A program made the position numbers and the translations under genes. The notes below the pieces were generated by a model. It searched no databases and had not been told where the DNA came from. It was given only the letters and a program-made list of their open reading frames with translations. 64,000 nt of DNA from Dicaeum eximium (taxonomy: Eukaryota; Chordata; Aves; Passeriformes; Dicaeidae). How positions within the stretch are numbered: the stretch's first letter is position 1; each line of letters starts with the position of its first letter. Below are positions 41,001 through 50,503 of this stretch, one piece after another. The stretch spans positions 107,523 through 171,522 of the forward strand of contig VWZP01010164.1 in the NCBI GenBank assembly GCA_013396995.1, given 5' to 3'.

Positions 41001-44000
41001 CACTTATTCAATTGTAACAATGATTCTGGGGCCTGTAAATGACAGGTCTGGTCCTCCTAGGACCTCCTAACCCTAACTTGTTGGCAGGGATTCTGATCTT
41101 TGTCCTAAGTTCCTCACAGAAATCCTGCATGCAAGGTTAGTCTCTCTCAGAGCAATCTACATAAGCAATACTGGAAAAAAGCTAATGAAAAATACCACAG
41201 AGAATTATCCAGCTTCATAAACAACATGAAGCTAGGTATTTTATATTTATCAGCTTGCCTTTATAATGATTCTGTGATAGTCACTATAATGGCTTGATGA
41301 GCCCGGACTTCAAAGCTAGAAATTTGTTACCCATTCCTGCCTGCCCTTCTGGAGAACCTGTTGGCAGCTTTGGACCCACTACAGGTCCTCCACTGTGGAG
41401 CTCCTTGTTGGAACATGTTACTACTTCAGTAACAGCTGTAAGGCCTTCTTCTAAGTCTGTTTTGTTAGTTTGTCATCATTCTGACCAATAATTGTATTGA
41501 TTTCAGTGGAATTGTAGGTTAAGCACAAAAGCCTTTTGTATGTACTCCGGAGTCCATTCCTTCATTTCACCACGGGGTGCTGCTTGCCAGCCTCTGAGCT
41601 CAGCCAGGCCTTAGACAGATCTTGACTTGCTGCTGGATGTGTTTGTCATAAACTTGTCCAGCTCAGAAGTGAGGACTTCTGCAGCTCTAGTCTGCTGCAG
41701 CTGTACTCCTCGTTAAAGCTGATGATTCTTGCAATGGCTCTTCCTGCATGTCCAAAGCCCTTGATTAGGACAGGGTGGTGCTCAGGTGTAAGCAGTGAAA
41801 GCTGTTCAAAGGAGTCTCTGCTTGTGCCAATGGTGGTGGCTGAAGATGGGGAGGTGTCCTACTCTAGACATTGACAAGCTGCTGTATGCCTGACACAAGT
41901 TCCAAGGCAATGTAGCTGAACTCACCCCCATCTCAACAACAACATTCTTGTTAAACCATGTGCAGGGCATGCCGTGCCTTTCTAATTCACGTTAAACTGT
42001 CATCATGGCACAGATCTCTTTAAAGCTGGTCTCTGGTTCACACATTTGAGGTGATGATATTACCTTATGCTCACCTTGCTCATTTGCTGTTTACTGTTTA
42101 AAATAAAAGTAGTATTATATATAGAAGCTTTCTCCACATTCAGTGCTAGAGTTGGCAGCAAATAGACAAATGCAAAATGTTCTTCCTCTCAGGAGACTAC
42201 CAGAAGGCTTGGTTAAATTTTGCGCTTCTAGGACTTGCCATGCACTTCAGAAGTATTGCTACCAGCTTTTTAGCAAAAACATAGCAGGCTACCACAAATT
42301 CAAATACAGCCACTTTTGCAGAGTTAATAACAGTTCTACACTGGTTGTATTCCATTCCCCTTGGATTCTGCATAAGCAGAATCTTGTATGAAGACTAAAG
42401 AGGTGTTTAAACTCTTGTTTTTCACTAATCTCAACATAAGTCTTGCACATTTGGGAAATTTGGCTTGTTGCACCGATTGCAGCAGTAGAAGTTGAGGTAA
42501 AAGTAGTACATGGCCTAAGATCTGCATTCTTTTCCAGGCCGAGCCTCTGGTTTCTGATCTTAAGGACCTCTTCCAACTAATTTATAATATGAAGAAGAAG
42601 GAAGAAGAAGAAAAGAAAAAGGTGAGTAAAAATATAGAAACTACATGACTCTGCATAAAGCTTGTTTCAATTTTGGCTGAGTTTTGGGCTCTTGTAAGAC
42701 TTGATACTAAGCTCTGCCTAAATCCAGAAACACTGGAAGCTATTGGTTGGCAGTTGTGCCAGCTGCCTGACTGCCTAGGTCTGGTAAGCTCCTCCAAAGT
42801 GAGAGACCTTTGATATTCTACATGATGTGTAGGTATTAGAAGTCGTTTTTTTTCTTTAGAGTGAAGAAGTCAGTAAGACTGAGGTAGGTCAGTCCTACTC
42901 AGCCTCTCTTGATTAGGTGTGCTGCTGCACCACATCTTTTATTTTCTTTATGCTTCCAACATTATGAAGGCAATGTCAGATGCCCAATTACATTGAAATG
43001 GAAGTGAAAGGGGTCTGTGGAACTAATACTCAGTAGTGATCTCTCTCATGCTTCCCTTCCCCACCACTTGCTTTTTAAAGCCCATGAGTTCCTTGCTTGA
43101 GGCAAATTTTGAAATTCCAATTATTTCTGACACTGTTATCCATCTATTTCAGAATGGTGGTGAAGAACTGCCTGCTGATCAAGCTGACAAAATGAAACCG
43201 GTAGGTTAAATTTCAAAACTTTATGTTGATGCCATTAAAGAGTTCATAACTGACTGTCTCCATATTGTGTAGGAAATGCTACAGTGTTATACAGTGAAAG
43301 TGCTTATAGCTAGTGTTTATTGAAGATTTTACAGTAAATCTGCATGATGCTTGATTCTCTTTCTTGTGAGAGCTCTAACAGATACCAATTCTTTCAATAT
43401 TTCTGGCTTCAAGGGAGTTGACCAGATGGACTTGTTTGGGGATATGTCAACACCCCCTGATATGAGCAGCCCCACAGTAAGTAGAGTCTAGCTTCTTTGC
43501 CTTGGCTTTTTCTTTGAAAGCAAGTTTAGTCCAAGTAAAAAGTACTGGTTTTACTGAGACATCTGCCTAGCAGTCATCACTGTGCTAGTGGGGTAGGGCC
43601 ACAGAAGTATTTGCTTAACCACTAGATGTCATTCCAATATTTAATTCTACTAACATCATTCCAGTAGGTCTAGCTCAGAATTTGGCCTAATTGCACAAAA
43701 GTGTGCACAAACCTTATCATAGCTCAGTGACCCCAAAATCCTCTTTTAAATCTGGCAATATAAGCCACCATCAGCACCATGCAGCTGGTACTGTCAGCCC
43801 AGCCAATGACCAAGTCTTACCCTTCTCCTGCATGCTTGGTGGAGAATTAGCATCTTACCTTCCACTAGCAAATAGCTCTTCAGTGTAATTCTGAAGCTGA
43901 GGCTGCTACTTGAAGTCATACTAAGGCAGTGTGATTTCACAACTTGTCAAAACTAAGGACTAGAACTCAAGCAGAAGTCTTTGACTCAGGTGAAAGCCTA

Positions 44001-47000
44001 GGTGTAATTAGTTCCTACTAACTCTACAGTCACTAGGTTGAAGAATAAGCATCTGATATTTAACTATGGGACCTGAAAGCAGATGTTTCAGTATTGGGTT
44101 TGCATACTAGGATCTCTCCTTTTGCAGCTATTTTCCTTGAGCTTTTTCACTGTGCAGCAAAATCTATGTATAACTAACTTCATTTTTCTCTCTGAAAAAA
44201 TAGGAAGCTAAAGAGATTCTGTTAGTGGATTTTAATTCTGAAATTGAGACCAAACAAACCTTTGCAAAAGAGGATCTCTTCTTGAATGGCATCACAGCCT
44301 CTCTTCCACAACCAAAGGCACAGACATCCTTCTTGCCTGAGAGTGCTTTCTCTACCAATCTCAGCTTCTTTCCTACACCTAATCCAGATCCTTTCAGTGA
44401 TGATCCTTTCACACAGCCAGCCCAATCTGCACCACCTTCATTTGATTCTCTAAAATCTGATCAGAAGAAAAGTCCGAGTACCTTGACATCAGAGGGTAAT
44501 GGTGCTTCAAATGGTGATATTGACTACTTTGATAAACAGTTTGACCAGATTTCTAATAGAACTGGCAAACGAGAAGCACTAACATGCCAGTGGCCACTTG
44601 AGAGTAAGTCACCTGCAGCAAGAATTCCCAATGTGATACCAGAGAGAGAACGGAATGGCTTTCTTGAAGTCCCAACAAACCTGTTTCTGGAAGGTGCTTC
44701 CAAAGGAACATCCCTGCAGAATGGAGTAAAACTGGAATCTGAAAACAATATCCAATGCATGTCACATGAGCCTATAACAATTAGCCCACCACCACAGAGT
44801 ACCAAGCCAGGAAGAGGAAGGAGATCTGTCAAGGTGAACAGTGTTCAAGTAATTTATGATGATATGCATGATTTTATTTGGAGAAGCTGGGTAAAGGAAA
44901 CTTTTCTTTCTTATTACTGTGTCACTGGCTACCTAGCTTCTCAACACATCTACTTCTGCCTGCCCTGCTCACCCTAACCTCTCTACAGCCATTGTACCTT
45001 CTAATATCTGTGAATGCTTCATAGTAGCTGTGGTCACTAAATTCTATACTCTCTTCTTTAATGCTGCCATACTTGTGCAAAGGTCTGGTAAGTATGCTGC
45101 TATGCATATTAACACTTGATATAATGCCAGAATGTGTTCTGATAGCAGGATAACATTTTGATAGCAGCATGCCCATCAATGTAGGGTCTCATAACAATAC
45201 TAGTACTAGCTTAACAAAACCCATGTGGTTCCTCAGTATTTGCCTACTGAAGGAAACTTCAATGACTTGCCTGATTAGGCACAATGTGGCTCTGGATCAG
45301 CTTCATTTGTCTTGTACTTAAATTATGCAGAACTCCTGGCCTTGCCACAACCACAGGGATTTCTGTAGACTAAGCAGTAGTGTCTAAAGGGGTAGGGTGC
45401 AGAGAGAAGCTCACTTTTAAAATGGCTGAATTATTTGCAATGTCCTGCTCTGCTGTTGACTTGTGACTACTACATATTTTTCCTATTTAATGCCATGTAT
45501 CTCCATAGGCATGAACAAAAGGGTGATGTTTGAAACTCCTATACTCTAAATGATGCATCAAAACTCCCTCCTCTGCTTTAGATGAAAAAAGTCTTCTAGC
45601 TCTGGACTAGGGAGCCTTGATTGTGCTAGCATGTGTTTTGCCATGGCATCTCACTTTTATTTTTTTCTTTCTAGCCTGCATCAGATGACTTATTCAGGTC
45701 AGACTTCTTTGTGCCATCTACAGAGAGCCTTAGCTTCAGCTCAGGGGCACAAGCAGCAGCTTCACCAACTAGTCCACTGGACCTCTTCAAAACAAGTTCT
45801 ACCCAAGCATCTCCATTGGCTGCTCTAGGTTAGTTTACAAAAACAAAGGTCTCGTTCCACTCCAAGATATCTGCTAACACCAAAACACGGATTCTACTTT
45901 TCCTTTACTTCTTGTGTAGTGCTATACCCTTTAATCATTTTTTCCCTTTAATTTAACGTGCTGTTTGGCCTAAACTATTAAGTTCTGTGAACAGAGGGCC
46001 AAACTGCATCCTCAACTGAATTAGGATTAAAGCAGTTAACTGCTTTAACTTTGACAGCAGACTCCTGCTTCAGGCACCCAAGGCTCAAGTAAGGCAAGCA
46101 CAATTTGTGAGCTCTGGGTAGCATTGCTGCACAGTGTCTTAATAGTAATTCAAACAGAAGCAACTATGGCAAATCCATCTGTCACTTCTGTGCTAGAACT
46201 AACCATGTTCCTTCTTCCCTTACAACAACCTCAATTTTGTCCTTGCAGCACTGAAATGCAGCAAAGTAAAAAATTAAGCCCTTTCTCCCACCCCCTTTCC
46301 CCTAAATGATTTGATTTATAAGTGCAAACCAAGAGATTTTTGCAAACAGCACGTGAAAGTCCTTTGCTGGTACCCTTTACGGAATTGATACACTCCTGCT
46401 TGTGGTCTTCAGATGACTGAAGTGCTGTGTAACAACAATCTCTCCCCAGGTGGGTTGCCAGTAACTTCATCACCATGGACCCCACAGACAGTTTCCTTCA
46501 CTCAGGCTACATCAGTCTTTCATGGCTCTGTGATGCCTGCTCAGTCTCCAGGATTTACTCAACCACTTGCCTTTGGTACTCAAGCAGTGCCAGGCTGGAA
46601 TCAATCTACATCTTATGGTGCCACACCCACTCAGTCTCCTGGTCTCTGGTCACAGCCAGCCCAAGTTGCACCCAATTCATGGGCACAGCCAGCCAGTGCT
46701 GTAAATCCCTTCCAGAGCAGTGTGTTCACATCTCCAACGCTACCGGCTCCGGCAGCCCCAGCGCTGCCCTCCATGTCAGCAGCAGCCAGCCCACCCCAGC
46801 CGCCACCCAGAGCTACGCTGCAGAAGGAGCTGTCCAAGAAAGAGAGCGATGCGTTCATTGCTCTGGATCCACTTGGGGATAAAGAAATGAAGGATGTCAA
46901 GGAAATGTTCAAAGACTTCCAGCTGACAAAGCCACCTGCAGTACCGGCAAGGAGAGGAGAACAGCAAAGCCTTTCAGGTGCTTCTGGAGTTTTCAGCAGT

Positions 47001-48419
47001 ACTTTAGTAGTAAAGCAGGCATTTCTAAAGATAGTACAGATCGTGATGAAATGTAAGCTAGCAAGCTGTCTGCCAAAATGACTGGTTACATTTTAGAGTT
47101 AATGGTTACTGAAACAGAAGGTTGAAGGGGGGCTGTCTCAAGTAGTAAATCGAAGATTTAGCAGCAGCAGTGGCTGAACACTGACACCTAGTGCCTAAAT
47201 TATTTGACTAGAACGAGGTAAACCTAAGTCTGTACGACGTTAGAATTTCCATCTGATTTAAGCTTAGTGAGGGACAAGCGGGAATTAATATTGTGACTCA
47301 AAGTCACTCTAAGCAAATTCCATGTAATTTTTTTTTGTTTCTAATTAGATGACCTGCGGTGTTGCTATACAAGCAGGCCTGAGTTCTTGTTAAATCTGTC
47401 AAGTGCTTATAGGAGTGTCTCTCTTTTTCAGAACCACCAAAGCCTGCTCCTCGACAAAGTGTGCTGCCATCTGATGGCCTGTTTGAAAGTCCAGATAAAA
47501 CAGACCCTTTCAGTCCCTTAACTGTAAGTAGTAAATAACCCAACAAAACAAACTACAAACAGACAAAACCAAAAACAAAGAAACCACCCGAACCACCAAA
47601 TGACATTACCACCACAAAAAAAAAAAGCCATCAAAACCTTTTTTTCTCTTTAATAACTGTGGTGTCTGTGTTTGAGCACTAGTTTAGTTCTGGCTTTAGA
47701 GGCCATACAACAAAAACCCTTTGTATCTTGGAGGCTAATATGTAATCTAGCAGAGGGTATCTGTTGCAAAAAGGTTAACAAAGCATTATTCCCCTTGGCT
47801 TGGCTCCACAAACAGTTTCCCATAGTAGTAGTATTGGGACCCTCTACAAAAGAGTATCAAATAATGTAGCTGCAGAAATACTCCACTTTGGTTATATATA
47901 ACCCTCTTTAGAGCAGACTGAGCAGTGTGGACTGTGAAGCTCAAATGGGAGGTCCCATGTTCAGGACTCTGTGGGGGAGAAAGTGCCTTCCCCAGATCAC
48001 TCCACTTTGGACAGAGCACTTGAAGCCCTCAGTGAAAAGTCTGGACCAATTCCGGAGTGCTGACTTAAGACTTGCAGCGTTTGACTAAAAGATATCTCAC
48101 CATGACTCCACTAGCTCCAAAGCAGTGTTCAGCAGCAAACATGGTTTTCTGTAAAATACCTTGCCTTGGACTAGCATAAAAGGTAACATAGCTTAGAGCC
48201 CCCTTCTTTTGTTGAAGCAGTATGGTAAATGTGTGTTTAGCAGGAGCTCTGAGGCATTCTTTTCAGGTGTTTGAACAGGAAATAGCTCATAGAGACATGC
48301 ATTGTAAATCTGGTGGAAACTGGAAATCCACTAACAGCTTATCTCTCTTTCCTCAGAAGGAATCTCAGAATCCACCTTCTGGTCCTTTTGGTGATCAGTT
48401 TGGCAACCCATTCGCATAG
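37916..48419 (+). CDS. DAB2: DAB2, Disabled homolog 2 clathrin adaptor (13 coding exons)
   Basis: DAB2 is an endocytic adaptor that links NPxY-bearing receptors (LDL-receptor family, integrins) to clathrin, AP-2 and myosin VI; it also acts in TGF-beta and Wnt signalling. Exons: 37916-38009, 39208-39347, 40023-40121, 40433-40564, 42538-42621, 42860-42883, 43153-43200, 43414-43476, 44204-44833, 45675-45828, 46450-46977, 47432-47523, 48357-48419. All introns are GT-AG. The joined frame is 2151 nt, 716 residues (human 770). The PTB domain spans about residues 40-190. A clathrin-box-like LLVDF lies near 234-238, followed by DPF motifs in exon 9. An NPF sits near 575, the myosin VI-binding segment at about 620-661, proline-rich PPKPAPR after it, and the terminal GNPFA. 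An ATG at 37913 immediately precedes the chosen start; 37916 matches the human N terminus. The shortfall against human is mostly the decayed segment at 46978-47084. Confidence 0.95.
39058..39185. repeat. A-rich / (CAAA) low-complexity tract
   Basis: CAAAACCAAA-, AACAAACAAA- and AACCCCAA-type repeats lie directly upstream of coding exon 2. The same kind of tract recurs near 47530-47630 and 58580-58640. Confidence 0.75.
39208..39347 (+). CDS. DAB2: DAB2 coding exon 2, PTB domain start
   Basis: Encodes GPEKTDESLLARFKGDG through MMKLK, nearly identical to human. It includes the KYKAK lysines that bind phosphoinositides in the PTB domain. AG at 39206-39207, donor GTAAGG at 39348. 140 nt, phase 1 to 0. 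Confidence 0.95.
39812..39886. repeat. Degenerate tandem repeat of GGACTAAAATCTGTTTT
   Basis: Four incomplete copies in tandem: GGAGTAAAATCTG, GGACTAAAAATCTG, GGACTAAATCT and GGACTAAAATCTG, most followed by TTTTAAAG. It lies in the intron between coding exons 2 and 3. Confidence 0.8.
40023..40121 (+). CDS. DAB2: DAB2 coding exon 3, PTB domain
   Basis: 99 nt encoding GMAAAARSQGQHKQKIWVN to DEKTG, the core PTB strands. AG at 40021-40022, donor GTAAGA at 40122. In-phase exon. Confidence 0.95.
40433..40564 (+). CDS. DAB2: DAB2 coding exon 4, PTB domain
   Basis: 132 nt encoding VIEHEHPVNKISFIARDV through the FFAIKTAQQ end, matching the human PTB domain almost residue for residue. AG at 40431-40432, donor GTATGA at 40565. 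Confidence 0.95.
41285..42095 (-). pseudogene. Possible broken coding-like tract inside DAB2 intron, unidentified
   Basis: Read on the - strand from 42095 down to about 41285, several open segments follow one another with frame changes and isolated stops, as in a decayed intronless copy. One segment includes RELERHGMPCTWFNKN. The next, 41858 to 41646, includes TIGTSRDSFEQLSLL and HPVLIKGFGHAGRAIAR. The last, about 41450-41285, includes LEEGLTAVTEVV and GPKLPTGSPEGQAGMGNKF. GC and CpG content appear higher than in the neighbouring intron. I cannot name a parent gene, no poly(A) tail is visible at the expected end near 41280, and the protein-like look is a judgement by eye. Alternatives are a conserved regulatory element or chance. 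Confidence 0.3.
42538..42621 (+). CDS. DAB2: DAB2 coding exon 5, end of PTB domain
   Basis: 84 nt encoding AEPLVSDLKDLFQ and then a Lys/Glu-rich helix end (KKKEEEEKKK). AG at 42536-42537, donor GTGAGT at 42622. Human has VVDLKDLFQ here. Confidence 0.95.
42860..42883 (+). CDS. DAB2: DAB2 24-nt micro-exon 6
   Basis: Eight codons (SEEVSKTE) lie between AG at 42858-42859 and the donor GTAGGT at 42884. It aligns with human IEEASKAVE immediately after the KKK stretch. It is in phase 0 on both sides, so it can be skipped without changing frame. Confidence 0.85.
43153..43200 (+). CDS. DAB2: DAB2 coding exon 7 (48 nt)
   Basis: Sixteen codons, NGGEELPADQADKMKP, corresponding to human NGSEALMILDDQTNKLKS. 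AG at 43151-43152, donor GTAGGT at 43201. In-phase exon. Confidence 0.88.
43414..43476 (+). CDS. DAB2: DAB2 coding exon 8 (63 nt)
   Basis: Encodes GVDQMDLFGDMSTPPDMSSPT; human has GVDQMDLFGDMSTPPDLNS. AG at 43412-43413, donor GTAAGT at 43477. In-phase exon. Confidence 0.93.
44204..44833 (+). CDS. DAB2: DAB2 large exon 9, p96-specific endocytic region
   Basis: 630 nt, 210 codons, in phase on both sides. It matches the human exon whose skipping gives the short p67 isoform, so the same isoform choice is possible here. It opens with EAKEILLVDFNSEIE (clathrin-box region, human LVDLN) and carries NPDPFSDDPF (AP-2-binding DPF motifs), FDQISNRTGK and the terminal STKPGRGRRS. The donor GTGAAC at 44834 is imperfect. 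Reading continues open past it to 44977, but the human comparison places the junction here. Confidence 0.93.
45675..45828 (+). CDS. DAB2: DAB2 coding exon 10
   Basis: 154 nt encoding PASDDLFRSDFFVPS to SPLDLFKTS and ALG; human has LLASDIFAPP and PNPLDLFKTS. AG at 45673-45674, donor GTTAGT at 45829. Ends in phase 1. Confidence 0.92.
46027..46048. repeat. 22-bp perfect palindrome in DAB2 intron
   Basis: TTAAAGCAGTT is followed immediately by its exact reverse complement AACTGCTTTAA, with no spacer. It lies in the intron between coding exons 10 and 11. Confidence 0.9.
46450..46977 (+). CDS. DAB2: DAB2 coding exon 11, NPF and myosin VI-binding region
   Basis: 528 nt if the internal donor GTGCTT at 46978 is used. 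It encodes the Ser/Pro/Gln-rich segment with SAVNPFQSS (an EH-domain-binding NPF), PPQPPPR, and ALDPLGDKEMKDVKEMF plus KDFQL, the myosin VI-binding sequence nearly identical to human. AG at 46448-46449. Ending at 46977 leaves one base (phase 1), which joins the next exon as GAA, giving EPPKPAPR exactly as in human. The reading frame continues open to 47081 beyond this donor but then ends in unrelated residues. Confidence 0.8.
46978..47084 (+). pseudogene. DAB2: Decayed 3' part of DAB2 exon 11
   Basis: Human DAB2 continues here with about 36 residues before EPPKPAPR. The same sequence is visible in this window but in a shifted frame from 47000: YFSSKAGISKD, then TDRDEM, a TAA stop at 47054-47056, then ASKLSAKM, against human YFNSKVGIPQ, ADHDDF, ANQLLNKI. 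One base is missing between 46998 and 47000. The ancestral donor position, in the right phase after 47084, now reads GTTACA. The segment therefore cannot be translated as in human. A strong GTAAGC donor at 47053 lies inside it, but using it would create a TAA at the junction. Confidence 0.75.
47432..47523 (+). CDS. DAB2: DAB2 coding exon 12, proline-rich
   Basis: 92 nt encoding (E)PPKPAPRQSVLPSDGLF to SPDKTDPFSPLT. The PPKPAPR motif is the SH3-binding site (GRB2, Src) of human DAB2, and DPF provides a further adaptor motif. AG at 47430-47431, donor GTAAGT at 47524. Confidence 0.93.
47526..47632. repeat. CAAA-rich low-complexity tract
   Basis: About 100 bases just after the exon 12 donor consist of ACAAAAC, AACCAAA and ACCACC variants ending in an A run. 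Confidence 0.7.
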
Positions 48420-48424
48420 ATCAG
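48357..48424 (+). CDS. DAB2: DAB2 last coding exon
   Basis: Coding 48357-48419: KESQNPPSGPFGDQFGNPFA and a TAG stop; the C terminus FGNPFA is identical to human. Five UTR bases follow, then a strong donor GTAAGT at 48425. This suggests the 3' UTR is spliced. A stop only 5 nt before the junction would not be expected to trigger nonsense-mediated decay. Confidence 0.92.
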
Positions 48425-49182
48425 GTAAGTCTTCCAATAATAAGCCAACCTACTTCAACCTCTGAAATTTATTGAGGAAATATTTGGTAAAGAGATAGGT
48501 AGATAGCTAAAACCTGCGGTAGCTTAACACTAATGCTCTCTGAAATATGGCAAACAGTACTTGGAAGAACTTCTGCTAGAGTACCTCTATCAGACTCATA
48601 CATGGCTGCATTCTGTGTAAGCCTAGCCAGCTCCACTTTCGTAGAAATAAAGACTTCATTCTTCCACAGCCTTAAATCCCAAGCCCACAATAGATCTAGA
48701 TTTCCTTTTCCTTGAGGAAAATTAATGACTGTATATGTGCTGCAGAACTCAGAGGGGCTGACTTTAATACTTTCAGATATCTGTGGGTGAACGTTAGCAT
48801 GGAGTGCCCTTTATACAGCATACAGCTTTCTGAAGCTTAATCACCACAACAATTGCAGTTTTGGACCCTGGGTAAATTGGAATAAAACTAGAAAAAGGGT
48901 ATTAGAGTCTTATTCTGATTTTTAATCAAAAGCTGTTACAGGTGCTTTTGTTGCTAGAAGCAACGTAATTTGAAATTTCATACAATTGACTGAACAGTGT
49001 GATCTACTGATCCAGCAAATCTTCTGCTGTACCTTTCAGTCTCCCCCTGAAATAATGTCTGGCTTCTGATAGAAGACAAGTGTCAGTGTTTATTGCTTTA
49101 GTTTTGTTCTTAGTTGCTCTGTTTAAGCAATAAAGCTACAATTCATAACCATCCTAACACTAAATCCTTTCCATCATACTAG

Positions 49183-50503
49183 GCATAACCAGAAAAGGAC
49201 AAATGGAATAACTGGACCTCTTCTCGTCGTGATTTTTCTACGTGTTTCACGTTGCTGTCTGCTATTCTTGCTGATGTTTCATGATGTCTGCAGTCTAAAA
49301 TATATAGGTGGATTGAAGCATGGACCCTCAAAGAACATGCTGTGAAGATGATAATTCAGGGCAAAGCAAATGGGGATATTGACTCACGCTGAAAACCCAA
49401 ATTGAAATTGGTGGATGTTACCTTTACTTTAGTTCTTTGCACTCCTCTACAGAGAGGTTGGCTGCACTGAGTAATGTGTCTTGTGCCATTTCCCTTTACA
49501 TAGCACTTACTGTCCCAAAAAAGAGGAACTTTATGTACCTAGGGAGACAGATGTTGCCTTTGCATAAGGGTGTTGAATTAGTAGCTAAAACTCCACACCT
49601 TAAACAACTAGGTCAGCTGCCCATTATGCCAGCAGCAGCCAGTTGTAAAGTTAAGTGGATGCTACTCAGTTCTAATTGGCCACTGGACAGATGACTTGGT
49701 CTCTTAGCCACAAAAATGTAACTATGTGTAGAGAGGAAAATAATCTAATATTATTCTATTTAACTAAAAGTAAAAGTATGATTCCACCATAAATGTGTCA
49801 TTAAGGGACTGCGGAGTCTGTAACAGCACTGCTGAAGCCCTGAGTACTAGAGGCCTACACTGTAAGCTGAAAAACTTCTTGCAGAACATTTAAGTAGTTG
49901 TGGACACTAACTGTTGTCTTGGTGCTAATGTGGCAGTTTTCAGGGAGGCAAATCTACTAGGATTACTTTTCTATTAAGGTGGCTTGGCAAACAAATAAAA
50001 CAAGCAGGTAGGGTTCTTGCTTATATCTCAGTGAATCCCTGATGTGCTCAGTTTGGTTTGTAACATGGTATAATGGGGTATATTTGCAGCATGCTAGGAA
50101 ACAAGAACACCAAAATGGCTTCACTCCATGCCTAGGCTCCTTGTGAACAGATGCACCACCTCTGTGCCATTAATGTAAGGTAGTACTCTGTCTCTTGGAA
50201 AACATGCCTTTTCTCAAGAGCCTCTTTACTAACAGGTTTTTGAACCAGTTACAACTGCCTGTGACAACTATATCCTTGGCCAGTGGTGATGACTGATGTG
50301 TCAGAAGCTTTTGTTACATTAGGTATAAACTCAAAATGTTGTTGTTAAATCAAATGCCTAAGCCATTGCTAAACTGGAGAGCTAAGAAAGTCAACTTGAA
50401 TACCGCCTTAGTACCCAATTCAGCCAGTCATGCAATTAGTCTTGTATACAAACTTCTCTTGCACTTTCTGTATTGCAAAAAAAAAAAAAACTTTAATAAT
50501 AAA
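49183..50503 (+). other. DAB2: Probable DAB2 3' UTR exon
   Basis: The best acceptor downstream of the 48425 donor is CATACTAG ending at 49182. The following 1.3 kb has no coding pattern. AATAAA occurs at 50498-50503 just after an A14 run, ATTAAA near 50810, and AATAAA again at 52859-52864, so the 3' end could be at any of these. If the 48425 donor is not used, the UTR would simply start at 48420. Confidence 0.45.

Noticed and set aside
44834..44977. Continuation of the DAB2 exon 9 reading frame
   Set aside because: After SVK the residues no longer match DAB2, while the exon at 45675 resumes the alignment (ASDDLF / ASDIF) in frame.
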